NCBI GenBank assembly: GCA_963933115.1
Contig: CAWVSL010000009.1
Span: 23,324 to 87,323, forward strand
DNA length: 64,000 bases
Source of the DNA: JALJPB01 sp963933115
GTDB taxonomy: Bacteria > Pseudomonadota > Gammaproteobacteria > Enterobacterales > Alteromonadaceae
Direction of reading: 5' to 3'
Shown here piece by piece: positions 9,801-17,445 of the stretch; positions within the stretch are counted from its first letter, which is position 1; each line of letters starts with the position of its first letter. A model generated the notes under the pieces. The model worked only from the letters and a program-made list of their open reading frames with translations. It did not search any database and was not told where the DNA came from. The position numbers and the translations under genes are program-made.

Positions 9801-10605
9801 CATATTGTCGTAATTCAACCGGGCCTAAAGCACAGTTAAGACCAAATGATATCGGTTTAGCATGGCGTAATGAATTATAAAAAGCTTCGGTCGTCTGCCC
9901 TGAAAGTGTTCGCCCTGAAGCATCAGTGATGGTGCCAGAAATCATAACAGGCAGTCTAAGCTGCAGCTCATCAAAAACTGTTTCAACCGCAAAAATTGCG
10001 GCCTTAGCATTTAAGGTATCAAAAATGGTTTCAATTAAAATAATATCTGAACCACCTTTAATCAATGCTTTGGTTGACTCAATGTAAGCATCTTTTAATT
10101 CATCAAAGGTGACGTTTCGAAAAGCAGGGTCGTTAACATCAGGGGAAATAGAACAAGTCCGATTCGTTGGCCCTAATACTCCGGCGACAAAACGAGGTTT
10201 GTCTGGATTTTTTGCGGTGAATTCATCTGCTGCTGCCCGAGCAATTTGTGCTGCGACTAAGTTAATTTCAGCACTCAAGTCTTCCATGTCGTAATCAGCC
10301 ATGGCAATGGTAGTCGCATTAAAGGTATTAGTTTCTAAAATATCTGCGCCTGCATCAAGATATTCAATATGAATAGCTTTAATGATATCCGGCTGAGTTA
10401 ATACTAATAAGTCGTTATTACCCTTAACATCACTGTGCCAATCAGCAAAACGATCACCACGATAGTCTTGCTCTTCAAACTTATACGCTTGAATCATCGT
10501 GCCCATAGCACCATCAAGAATTAAAATTCGTTTAGCGATTTGTTTCTCTAATAATTGATAAGAGGCTGATTTTTGTATACCGTTTTCTTTATGACTACTT
10601 TTCAA
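6868..10605 (-). CDS. metH: Cobalamin-dependent methionine synthase
   Basis: MetH transfers a methyl group from 5-methyltetrahydrofolate to homocysteine via cobalamin. Modules in order: homocysteine-binding barrel (start ILDGAMGTMIQ, zinc cysteines in GGCCGTTPDH), pterin-binding barrel (FVNVGERTNVTGS), cobalamin cap and Rossmann domain with DVHDIGKNIVG, and the AdoMet reactivation domain (RPAPGYPACPEHTEK). Length is about 1245 residues, against 1227 in E. coli. Start choice: a TTG at 10605 has GGAG 6 bases upstream and gives an N-terminus of normal size; ATG 10653 and TTG 10656 are alternatives without a clear ribosome site. The gene overlaps the end of metA and is probably translated from the same MetJ-controlled mRNA. 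Confidence 0.97.
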   Translation of the reverse strand: MKSSHKENGIQKSASYQLLEKQIAKRILILDGAMGTMIQAYKFEEQDYRGDRFADWHSDVKGNNDLLVLTQPDIIKAIHIEYLDAGADILETNTFNATTIAMADYDMEDLSAEINLVAAQIARAAADEFTAKNPDKPRFVAGVLGPTNRTCSISPDVNDPAFRNVTFDELKDAYIESTKALIKGGSDIILIETIFDTLNAKAAIFAVETVFDELQLRLPVMISGTITDASGRTLSGQTTEAFYNSLRHAKPISFGLNCALGPVELRQYVEELSRISDAAVSAHPNAGLPNAFGEYDFTVDDMNTHVSEWADSGFLNIIGGCCGTTPDHIKGMADSVAHIAPRQVTPRKIACRLSGLEALTIDSDSLFVNVGERTNVTGSAVFKRLITEENYDQAIAVALQQVENGAQIIDINMDEGMLDSKAAMIRFLNLIAGEPDISKVPIMIDSSKWDILEEGLKCIQGKGIVNSISLKEGEDNFRYQAELLRRYGAAVIVMAFDEDGQADTRVRKYQICKRAYTILVDEIGYPAEDIIFDPNIFAVATGIEEHNNYAVDFIEAVGDIKKNLPYAMISGGVSNVSFSFRGNNPVREAIHAVFLYHAIKNGMDMGIVNAGQLAIYSSIADNLRLAVEDVIQNSDDGATERLLEVAEEYRGQGGTKNSKTDLTWRELPINERLSYALVKGINEFIVEDTEAARLIAVRPLDVIEGPLMDGMNTVGDLFGAGEMFLPQVVKSARVMKQAVAHLNPFIEAEKTEIKSNGKILLATVKGDVHDIGKNIVGVVLQCNNYEIIDLGVMVSCEDILRVAKEKKVDIIGLSGLITPSLDEMVHVAKEMKRQNFTLPLMIGGATTSKAHTAVKIEPQYEHPVVYVSNASRSVSVVSNLLSDENRSDFVAKTKDEYVRVRERHYKKGPRSTLISLEQARENATPLSFEHYQPTKPDKLGVTVLDELDLNEVRKYIDWTPFFMTWQLSGKYPKILEHELIGTEATSLFKDANDMLDDIINNKKISAKAVFGLFPAARTDDDIEVYACDGQTGDEDRDELLMTLHQLRQQSKKPAGQYNRCLADYVAPKGSGIDDYIGAFAVSAGFGADKLVKLFDADHDAYNSILVKAVTDRLAEASAEYLHQKIRCEYWGFAKNESLDNEALIREQYQGIRPAPGYPACPEHTEKGLLWKLLKVDENIGMELTSSFAMWPSAAVSGWYFAHPDAKYFAVAKLAKDQLIDYAARKEMTLPQAERWLSANLDYEPE

Positions 10606-11557
10606 GAGGTGCTCCAGACTTTGATACTTGTATCGCCTGAATATTATTGGCATCAAGTTTATAAGGGGTTATTTGGTAAACATAATAATTAAGCCAGTTA
10701 GTAAATAGTAGGCTACCGTGGCTGCGCCATGAGTTTACCGGTAAATTGTTTTTATCATTATCAGGGTAATAATTAACAGGCATGACTGCACTTTTATTCA
10801 CGGTAATATCACGTAAAAATTCTTCATGTAGGGTAGTCGCATCATATTCTGAATGACCCGTGACATAAACTTGTTGTTTATTTTCTGTCGCCACTAAATA
10901 GACGCCAGCTTCTGACGACTCTGCTATTATTTTTAATTGTTTAATCGATTGATAATCTTTTTTATCGATAAAGCCAAAGCGAGAGTGTGGCACATTAAAA
11001 CATTCGTCAAAGCCTCTCGTTAATGGCTCTTTTGCGTTACAAACATGATGTTGGTATAACCCTGAAAGTTTTTCTTTGCGTAAATGGCGATTCAAGCCAT
11101 AGTGATAATAAAGCGCAGCATGAGCCGCCCAGCAGGAAAACATGGTTGATGTGACATTTTTTTCTGCCCAATCGAATACTTCACAAATTTTATCCCAGAA
11201 ACTCACCTCGGTATAATCAAGTAAAGCCAGTGGCGCACCCGTGATAATTAAACCATCGTATTGTTTGTCTTTAATATCATCAAACAAATAATAAAAGTTA
11301 TCTAAATGCTCTGTTGGTGTATGTTTAGATTCATTGGCGTGAATACGAATAAACTCAACATTAATTTGTAAGGGGGTATTAGCCAACATCCGCAGAATTT
11401 GAATTTCAGTTTCAATTTTATTAGGCATTAAATTTAAAATAGCGACTTGCATCGGTCTAATTTCTTGACTTGCCGCTCTATGCTCTGACATAACGAAAAT
11501 ATTTTCTTTGTCTAAAACAGATAATGCAGGTAGTTGATCGGGTATTTTAATTGGCAT
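10595..11557 (-). CDS. metA: Homoserine O-acyltransferase (MetA, likely succinyltransferase)
   Basis: MetA acylates homoserine in the first committed step of methionine synthesis. The 320-residue protein aligns without shifts to E. coli MetA: nucleophile C142 (FSCWAAH), H235 and E237 (TGHSEYD). The start is ATG 11557, giving MPIKIPDQLP as in the family; the upstream TTG would add eight unrelated residues. Residue 111, known to influence acyl-CoA choice (Gly with succinyl-CoA, Glu with acetyl-CoA), is alanine here (GAPLALL). A small residue favours succinyl use by inference. The gene lies directly upstream of metH, overlapping its likely start, and downstream of tandem MetJ boxes. Confidence 0.96.
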   Translation of the reverse strand: MPIKIPDQLPALSVLDKENIFVMSEHRAASQEIRPMQVAILNLMPNKIETEIQILRMLANTPLQINVEFIRIHANESKHTPTEHLDNFYYLFDDIKDKQYDGLIITGAPLALLDYTEVSFWDKICEVFDWAEKNVTSTMFSCWAAHAALYYHYGLNRHLRKEKLSGLYQHHVCNAKEPLTRGFDECFNVPHSRFGFIDKKDYQSIKQLKIIAESSEAGVYLVATENKQQVYVTGHSEYDATTLHEEFLRDITVNKSAVMPVNYYPDNDKNNLPVNSWRSHGSLLFTNWLNYYVYQITPYKLDANNIQAIQVSKSGAPLEK

Positions 11558-11633
11558 AAAAGAAAACCTAAACAGAGGCAAAATTAATTAATACTAGTAT
11601 ACCCCTTAATGTGACTTAGATTGCTAGCTATGT

Positions 11634-11657
11634 CAACATCTAAACGTTTAGACGTCT
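11634..11657 (-). promoter_or_regulatory. Tandem MetJ operator (met boxes) upstream of metA
   Basis: On the plus strand AAACGTTT (11642-11649) abuts AGACGTCT (11650-11657), the latter a perfect match to the 8-bp MetJ consensus and the former 6 of 8. A third, weaker 8-mer CAACATCT (11634-11641) continues the same phase. MetJ binds such adjacent 8-mers cooperatively with S-adenosylmethionine as corepressor. The array lies about 80-100 bases upstream of the metA ATG, next to a TTGACA on the minus strand. It predicts methionine repression of metA-metH. Confidence 0.88.
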
Positions 11658-11671
11658 AAAATTATGGTTAA

Positions 11672-13051
11672 TTAAAAATAACTGTCTTTAATTTTACCAT
11701 AATGAAAGTAACCCCATTGCCCTACTCGTCTTAATGGTGCAAATGGAAATTTAGGTAGGGCTTTTTGATAAAGGGGTAAGTCCGGCGAAGAAATACCCGC
11801 CACTTTTTCTGCCAATCTTTTACCGGCTTGTACTGAGAATGATACGCCGCTTCCACAATAGCCCATGCTATAGAAAATAGTGTTTTTTTCATTTTGATGG
11901 ATATGTGGTAAATCATCTAAAGCCATGCAAATCCAACCTGACCAAGCATAACTGTATCTGATATTAGTCAGTGGTGGAAAACTGGTTTTTAAAACCTCAA
12001 GTAAACGGTTGGCATAAAAAGGATCCTCTGCCCCTTTTCCCGTAATTGCGCCTCGACCACCAAACAGTATTCTATTGTCTGGCAATTTACGGTAATAATA
12101 TTTTAGTGCTCGGGTATCCATAACAACATTACTGGTGAGAAAATTACAGGCAGCTAGCTGCTGCTCTGTTAATGGTTCAGTCACAATGATTTGTGACAAC
12201 ACCGGCAAAGTTCTGTTGGTCACTAAATCATGAAAACCTTTAGGTGTATAACCATTAGTCGCAATCACCACTTTTTGTGCAGTAACTTGCCCTTTAGGGG
12301 TTTGTAGTACCTGTTGGCCATTTTCTTCTTGCCAACTTATTACCGGTGATGAGGTATGCACTTTAGCGCCAGCGCTGCGAGCAAGTTTTTGGTAGCCCCA
12401 AGCTAACTTTAATGGATTAACACCAAAACCGTCTCTGTAACGTATTGCGCCATAAGCATTTTTATCATCCATGTAGTGCTGTCGAACTTCTGCCTGAGTA
12501 AGAATTTGCACATCGTAACCAAACATTTTTTGCTGCAATTTGGCTTGGCTAATCAATGCTTTAAACATTTTAGGTTTGTGGGCTACTTTAATAAAGCCAG
12601 CCTCTTGTTGATCACAATCTATCCCCTGTGCGATTAAATGGTTGACCGTTTCAACTCCTTGACACATTTCATTATAAATACCACGCATCACTTCTTCACC
12701 CCATTGGTGTTGCATGGTGGCATAAGATTTACGACCTGAAGATTTTAAAATAAAGCCAGCATTGCGGCCACTGCAGCCCCAAGCTGTTTGATTCGCTTCT
12801 AAAACATGCGCTTTAATGCCATGTTCACTGGCTAGATGTAAAGCAGTCGACAAACCAGTATAACCAGCGCCTATAATGGCAACATCAACGTCTATGTCTT
12901 GATTTATTTGACCATCATCATCGGGCTGGTCACTACTCCCCTCACTCAAACCTGAGCTGGTGGCTAACCTCTTCCCTGAAACAGCAGCCCAATAACTTTT
13001 GGGGTATTTTTCACCACAACCGGGGGATTTATCATGAAGGGGATCGTACAT
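11672..13051 (-). CDS. FAD-dependent oxidoreductase, DAO family (PuuB-like)
   Basis: A 459-residue D-amino-acid-oxidase-fold flavoprotein. The dinucleotide-binding motif IIGAGYTGLSTALHLA lies near residues 59-74, followed by VLEANQTAWGCSGRNAGF, similar to gamma-glutamylputrescine oxidase and related sarcosine/glycine oxidases. The C-terminal FAD contact region YSMGYCGSGVSFSVQAGKRLAEKV is intact. The roughly 50 residues before the FAD motif are longer than usual and polar (SSGLSEGSSDQPDDDGQ). No other putrescine-pathway gene is adjacent, so the amine substrate cannot be named. It is divergent from a GNAT acetyltransferase, with about 100 bases between the start codons. Confidence 0.85.
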   Translation of the reverse strand: MYDPLHDKSPGCGEKYPKSYWAAVSGKRLATSSGLSEGSSDQPDDDGQINQDIDVDVAIIGAGYTGLSTALHLASEHGIKAHVLEANQTAWGCSGRNAGFILKSSGRKSYATMQHQWGEEVMRGIYNEMCQGVETVNHLIAQGIDCDQQEAGFIKVAHKPKMFKALISQAKLQQKMFGYDVQILTQAEVRQHYMDDKNAYGAIRYRDGFGVNPLKLAWGYQKLARSAGAKVHTSSPVISWQEENGQQVLQTPKGQVTAQKVVIATNGYTPKGFHDLVTNRTLPVLSQIIVTEPLTEQQLAACNFLTSNVVMDTRALKYYYRKLPDNRILFGGRGAITGKGAEDPFYANRLLEVLKTSFPPLTNIRYSYAWSGWICMALDDLPHIHQNEKNTIFYSMGYCGSGVSFSVQAGKRLAEKVAGISSPDLPLYQKALPKFPFAPLRRVGQWGYFHYGKIKDSYF

Positions 13052-13153
13052 TTTAACTCCGCTATTTACTGCAAAAATTTTTAATTAACAAGCTGGCAAA
13101 CTATGCCATTAAAGAGGTAAACTTGCATTAGGCAAGAGCAATTAAAGTCAATT

Positions 13154-13720
13154 ATGACCAATAACTTCAGTTACCAACCTTTAACGCCAGCAGACTTTTC
13201 CAAAGTCATTGTCCTCGGCAATTTTGTTCACGGTGAGGGGTATTTAAACCCTGAGTCATTACTCACTTGGTACAATAAAGGTAATGTTAATGGCATAAAT
13301 GCCAGTTTTGTTGTTTATAATGATAATCAACTCATTGGTTTTCGTATTACTTATGCCGTTGAAAATTGGTATGTCGATGAATGGTGTAGTCCTGACTTTT
13401 GGCAGCTGCCCACCAAAAAAGTTTGTTACTTTAAATGCAATACTGTTGATGAAAACCACCGAGGTCACGGTATTGGTGGTAAGTTATTAAAACTTTCTAT
13501 CGAGGCAGCTAAAAAACAAGGGGCCTTAGCAGGTGTCAGTCATTTATGGAAACAAAGCCCGGGTAACAGTGCAGTAAAATATTTCACCAAATGTGGTGGC
13601 GAGTTGGTTGCTGCTCATCCTGATAAATGGAATATAGAAAGTAAACAAGGATATGATTGTATTTTATGTGGTTTAGACTGCCATTGTGAAGCAGCAGAAA
13701 TGATTATTTATTTTAGTTAA
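13154..13720 (+). CDS. GNAT-family N-acetyltransferase
   Basis: A 188-residue GNAT protein. The acetyl-CoA-binding motif is visible as VDENHRGHGIGGKLLKLSIEAAKKQGA around residues 97-123, followed by the usual N-x-A-x-K-type helix (PGNSAVKYFTKCGGELV). The substrate is unknown. The C-terminal tail is cysteine-rich for this fold (DCILCGLDCHCEAAE). It is divergent from the FAD oxidoreductase; a shared regulatory region is possible, but no functional link is shown. Its 3' end converges with the unknown gene at 13744, 23 bases away. Confidence 0.82.
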   Translation: MTNNFSYQPLTPADFSKVIVLGNFVHGEGYLNPESLLTWYNKGNVNGINASFVVYNDNQLIGFRITYAVENWYVDEWCSPDFWQLPTKKVCYFKCNTVDENHRGHGIGGKLLKLSIEAAKKQGALAGVSHLWKQSPGNSAVKYFTKCGGELVAAHPDKWNIESKQGYDCILCGLDCHCEAAEMIIYFS

Positions 13721-13743
13721 CATCTAATGTTAGTTGCTAGAAA

Positions 13744-14292
13744 TTATAGACCTTTCATCATTGCCGCCAAACGCTCAATCTTAATATTTGATAACTGCCG
13801 ATAATCAAAATAAGGGCAAACGATAACTCGATGCTGAGTGTTTATAGCAAATTCGTTATCTAACCAAGTAAGCTCGCATTCTAGTTGAGTAGCCTTAACG
13901 AGTGACTTGGCGTAAGTTTTACCGATAATAAGATGAATAATTTTTCTAGTGTTATTACTTTTATTATCAAGATAGGGGGCATTAAACAATAAAGCTGTTT
14001 TTGACGCCGTTTGCAGTAAAACGCAGTCTCGGTATTGCTGCCATGACGGTGCACATTTAGTAAAACTAAACCGTTCAATGTCTAAAGCATAAAGTAATTT
14101 TGCATAGACATTAAAGACTTTTCGCCAACCGTTACCACATTGTTGACCAATGGCATTAATTTCTCCTGAGCATACGCCAATAAATTGATCTAGCGTTTGG
14201 TATTGATAAAGAGGGGGTCGATTACCAATATAAACAGCAACCTGATAATCAGGACAACCTAAGCCCACTATTGTTTTTTCAGTGTTAACCAT
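13744..14292 (-). CDS. Conserved-looking protein of unknown function, coupled to ung
   Basis: I do not recognise a characterised family. The 182-residue product has no signal peptide or membrane segment. Blocks that look structured are VGLGCPDYQVAVYIGNRPP at the N-terminus, a central segment rich in aromatic residues (WRKVFNVYAKLLYALD), and HLIIGKTYAKSL, which could be a beta-alpha unit. Its start overlaps the 3' end of ung by 8 bases on the same strand, so the two are probably translationally coupled. Codon use resembles its neighbours. Coupling suggests co-expression with uracil excision repair, but no function should be assigned from that. Confidence 0.75.
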   Translation of the reverse strand: MVNTEKTIVGLGCPDYQVAVYIGNRPPLYQYQTLDQFIGVCSGEINAIGQQCGNGWRKVFNVYAKLLYALDIERFSFTKCAPSWQQYRDCVLLQTASKTALLFNAPYLDNKSNNTRKIIHLIIGKTYAKSLVKATQLECELTWLDNEFAINTQHRVIVCPYFDYRQLSNIKIERLAAMMKGL

Positions 14293-14959
14293 CAGTTAAA
14301 CGCCATTCAATCGGGGATAAGCCTTTTGACGCTAACCATGTGTTAGTTTGTGAAAAAGGTTTGCTACCAAAAAAACCACGATAAGCAGACAAAGGTGAAG
14401 GATGCGGTCCAGCGAGCACTAAATGTTTACCGTTATTGATATTGCGACCTTTTTTTTGAGCATGTGCGCCCCATAAAATAAAGACACAATGATCGTTTTG
14501 CTCATTGAGCTCAGTAATAACCGCATCAGTGAAGGTTTCCCAGCCTAATTTTGCATGCGAGTGAGCATTAGCCTGTTGAACTGTTAGCACGGTATTTAAT
14601 AACAGCACCCCTTGTTTTGCCCAAGGTTGAAGAAAGCCATGGTTAGGTGTAACAAAATCATCAATATCAGTGCAGAGCTCTTTATAAATATTGGTTAAGG
14701 ATGGTGGGATCTTTATATTAGGCAAAACTGAAAAAGCTAGGCCGTGGGCTTGCCCCTCGCCATGGTAGGGATCTTGGCCCAAAATAACCACTTTCACCTC
14801 AGAGATATCAACATTTTCAAAAGCATTAAAAACATTATTTTCTGATGGGAAAATTGTTAGTCCATCGGCTCGTTGTTGTTGAATATTCGTGAGTAATGAT
14901 TGAAAGTAGGGTTTGGCTTGTTCTTGACTGATTAATGTTTGCCAATAAGGTTTTAACAA
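14285..14959 (-). CDS. ung: Uracil-DNA glycosylase, family 1
   Basis: Ung removes uracil from DNA, starting base-excision repair. The 224-residue protein has the water-activating motif GQDPYHG at 61-67 (D63), the uracil-binding segment GLAFSV, LLLNTVLTV with the usual QANAHSH, VFILWGAHAQKK, and the DNA-intercalation motif HPSPLSAYRGFFG. All family 1 motifs are intact and the length is normal. The ATG at 14959 follows a GGGA element. The unknown gene at 13744 overlaps its end. There is a strong inverted repeat upstream, in the gap towards thrC. Confidence 0.97.
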   Translation of the reverse strand: MLKPYWQTLISQEQAKPYFQSLLTNIQQQRADGLTIFPSENNVFNAFENVDISEVKVVILGQDPYHGEGQAHGLAFSVLPNIKIPPSLTNIYKELCTDIDDFVTPNHGFLQPWAKQGVLLLNTVLTVQQANAHSHAKLGWETFTDAVITELNEQNDHCVFILWGAHAQKKGRNINNGKHLVLAGPHPSPLSAYRGFFGSKPFSQTNTWLASKGLSPIEWRLTDG

Positions 14960-15057
14960 GGGAAGTCCTTTGCAGTTGTTGACACCAAATTAGGCTGTAG
15001 AGTCTCACTGTCGATAGTTTTAATCATTAAATAATTCGCCCCCAAGATGTAGAGCAA

Positions 15058-15103
15058 CCAAAGAGTAAATAAGGATGACCTTATTTACTCTTTGGTTTTT
15101 TTT
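15058..15103 (+). terminator. Long perfect hairpin with T tract on the plus strand
   Basis: A 17-bp perfect stem (15058-15074 with 15079-15095) closes an ATGA loop and is followed by eight T on the plus strand. In that direction it is a textbook intrinsic terminator, yet the flanking genes thrC and ung both read on the minus strand. On the minus strand the stem is preceded by A and followed only by TTGCTCT, so it could still end thrC inefficiently. Confidence 0.7.
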
Positions 15104-15120
15104 CTGTAATAAACAATTTA

Positions 15121-16425
15121 TTAAGCGAGTAAATAAGCCCGTAACGCACTAAAGTCTGCAGCCAAGTCCTTAGATAAAATAGGTTCTCCAGCACAATCAG
15201 CCAACTCTTTAGGTAAGCCAATGGGATGACCTAAGATACTTTCCACTACTTCTTTAAACTTAGCGGGATGGGCAGTACCTAAAAGTACACCAAATTCACC
15301 TGCATTGGCATTATATTGTAAAGCTTTATAGGCGACAGCGGCGTGAGGCTCACTGATATAACCTAATTTACTTAAACCAATAACCGTTGATTGAGTTTGC
15401 TCTTCGCCAATAGATACCGAGCTTACACAATCTTTATCAACGATATCCGATTTAAGCATGTGCTCAACCCGAGGCCAATTATTGGGGTTACTGACATCCA
15501 TAGCATTTGAAATTGTAGCAACCGTTTGAGATGGCGACCATTCACCCGTTGCTAAATAACGTGGTACGGTATCATTAGCATTGGTTGCTGCAATAAAACG
15601 CTTGATCGGCAGCCCCATAGCTTTAGCAAATAAACCAGCCGTTAAATTACCAAAGTTACCACTGGGTATTGAAAACACTACATCACCTAAGGCTGTTTTA
15701 GCACGAGAAAGCTGAGCCATCGCTTCAAAATAATAACAAATTTGAGCTAGTAAACGACTGATATTAATTGAATTAGCGGAATTTAAGCCAATAGTATTGG
15801 CAAGTTCTTTATCGCTAAAGGATTGCTTAACTAATGTTTGGCAATCATCAAAATCGCCATCAACCGCAAGGGTTTCAATGTTGCCACCCAGTGTGGTGAA
15901 CATTTTTTCTTGCAGTAGGCTAATTTTTCCTTTTGGATACATGATAACGACACGAATATTGTCAATACCATGAAAGGCATGAGCAACAGCCGCTCCGGTA
16001 TCACCAGAGGTTGCCGTTAATATCGTCAGTTTCTTCTCTTTACCAGAGGCTTGGTAATCTTTGGCGCAGAAAACTTGTAAACATTTCGCCATAAAACGGG
16101 CACCAAAGTCTTTAAAGGCTAATGTTGGACCGTGAAAAAGTTCCAAAATAGCTCGTTCATTACTGATGGGTTGTAATAATGCTGGGAAATTAAACGCATC
16201 GGTAACAATTTCAGTCAATTCTTGTAATGATAAATCATCTTCTACAAATGGATGTAAAATTTTGACACTACGTTCAACAAATGGCATCGCAAGCAGTTCA
16301 TCCATATCATCAAATTTAGGGATGGTTTCTGGAAAGAATAACCCTTGATTTTTACCTAACCCTTGTTTGACTGCACCAGAGAAACTAACGACTTCATCAT
16401 TTTCTTTTAAATTATAAAATTTCAC
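15121..16425 (-). CDS. thrC: Threonine synthase
   Basis: ThrC is a PLP enzyme converting O-phosphohomoserine to threonine. The 434-residue protein has the Schiff-base lysine in HGPTLAFKDFGARFM (near residue 108), the phosphate-binding TATSGDTGAAVAHAF, and SIPSGNFGNLTAG. Length and motifs match the short gammaproteobacterial class. It is the third structural gene of the thr operon, 42 bases after thrB. Expression should depend on the thrL attenuator more than 3.5 kb upstream. No canonical minus-strand terminator with a good U tract follows. Confidence 0.97.
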   Translation of the reverse strand: MKFYNLKENDEVVSFSGAVKQGLGKNQGLFFPETIPKFDDMDELLAMPFVERSVKILHPFVEDDLSLQELTEIVTDAFNFPALLQPISNERAILELFHGPTLAFKDFGARFMAKCLQVFCAKDYQASGKEKKLTILTATSGDTGAAVAHAFHGIDNIRVVIMYPKGKISLLQEKMFTTLGGNIETLAVDGDFDDCQTLVKQSFSDKELANTIGLNSANSINISRLLAQICYYFEAMAQLSRAKTALGDVVFSIPSGNFGNLTAGLFAKAMGLPIKRFIAATNANDTVPRYLATGEWSPSQTVATISNAMDVSNPNNWPRVEHMLKSDIVDKDCVSSVSIGEEQTQSTVIGLSKLGYISEPHAAVAYKALQYNANAGEFGVLLGTAHPAKFKEVVESILGHPIGLPKELADCAGEPILSKDLAADFSALRAYLLA

Positions 16426-16467
16426 GGAATTTCCTATCGATTAATTATTTTTTTTTAACTGTTGCGT

Positions 16468-17445
16468 TTACAACTTTATTACACCGTTAATATCAGCTTG
16501 GCAAACATGAACAAAACCATTGTTTTCTCCGTTTACCGTTTGTAAATAATTTGCCTGTAACCACTCTGCATTTTTTTGAGCGAGTGACAAATCGTCACAG
16601 ACACAAAACAAGGTAGGTCCTGAACCTGATATACCGACAGCTAAACTGCCCTGCGCCATTAAATAGGCTTTTGCTTCTTGGTAGCCAGGTAATAAATGTT
16701 GACGATATGATTCTGCAACCACGTCTTCTAATACACTAAATGCCTGTTGTTTATCTTGACGATGACAGGCATCAACGAAGGTGGCTAAATTTTGACCAAA
16801 AGAGATCAAGTCAGCACGAGAGTAACTTTGGGGTAACACGTCTCGAGCTGCCTTAGTTGATACTTCAATACCTGGGTAAGCCATCACGAAGAAGCAATCA
16901 TCAAAAGTAGGTATAGAACGAGCGATTACTTTCCCGTCGGGTACCATTAATAGTAACCCCCCTAAATAGCAGGGTGCAACATTATCATAATGCAGGCTAC
17001 CACTAATATGTGCTTCCATTTGCCCCATCATTAACAACATCGATTTTTCATCGATGCTTATACCTCTTGCTTGCTGGTAATAAGTATTTAAGCCTTCAAG
17101 TGCAGCAACAACGGAACAAGCACTAGAGCCCAAACCGCTACCAACAGGCATTCTTTTATCGAGAGTGATTTTAACCGTCTCAATTTTTTTATCACGTTCG
17201 GTTAATGCTTTATTAAATAACACTAAACAATGCCAGACGATATTATCTTTTGGATCGCTAGGCAATTTATGAGCAAATCTGCCAACAACTTCTAAACTAT
17301 CAGTATCAGCACTTTCAACCGAAACCACATCACCCAAAAGTGTTCCATCAATAGGTTTTACCGCTAAGCCTAAAACATCAAAACCGACATTAACATTACC
17401 AATAGAAGCAGGCGCAAATACCGATATTTTATTTGACTCCGTCAT
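16468..17445 (-). CDS. thrB: Homoserine kinase
   Basis: A GHMP-family kinase phosphorylating homoserine for ThrC. The ATP loop PVGSGLGSSACSVVAAL lies near residues 90-106. The N-terminal strand APASIGNVNVGFDVLG and the C-terminal GISGSGPTLFCV are typical. I chose ATG 17445: it overlaps the thrA stop as TAATG and gives a 325-residue protein starting MTESNK. The in-frame start at 17463 lies inside thrA. The one-base overlap supports translational coupling with thrA. Confidence 0.96.
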   Translation of the reverse strand: MTESNKISVFAPASIGNVNVGFDVLGLAVKPIDGTLLGDVVSVESADTDSLEVVGRFAHKLPSDPKDNIVWHCLVLFNKALTERDKKIETVKITLDKRMPVGSGLGSSACSVVAALEGLNTYYQQARGISIDEKSMLLMMGQMEAHISGSLHYDNVAPCYLGGLLLMVPDGKVIARSIPTFDDCFFVMAYPGIEVSTKAARDVLPQSYSRADLISFGQNLATFVDACHRQDKQQAFSVLEDVVAESYRQHLLPGYQEAKAYLMAQGSLAVGISGSGPTLFCVCDDLSLAQKNAEWLQANYLQTVNGENNGFVHVCQADINGVIKL

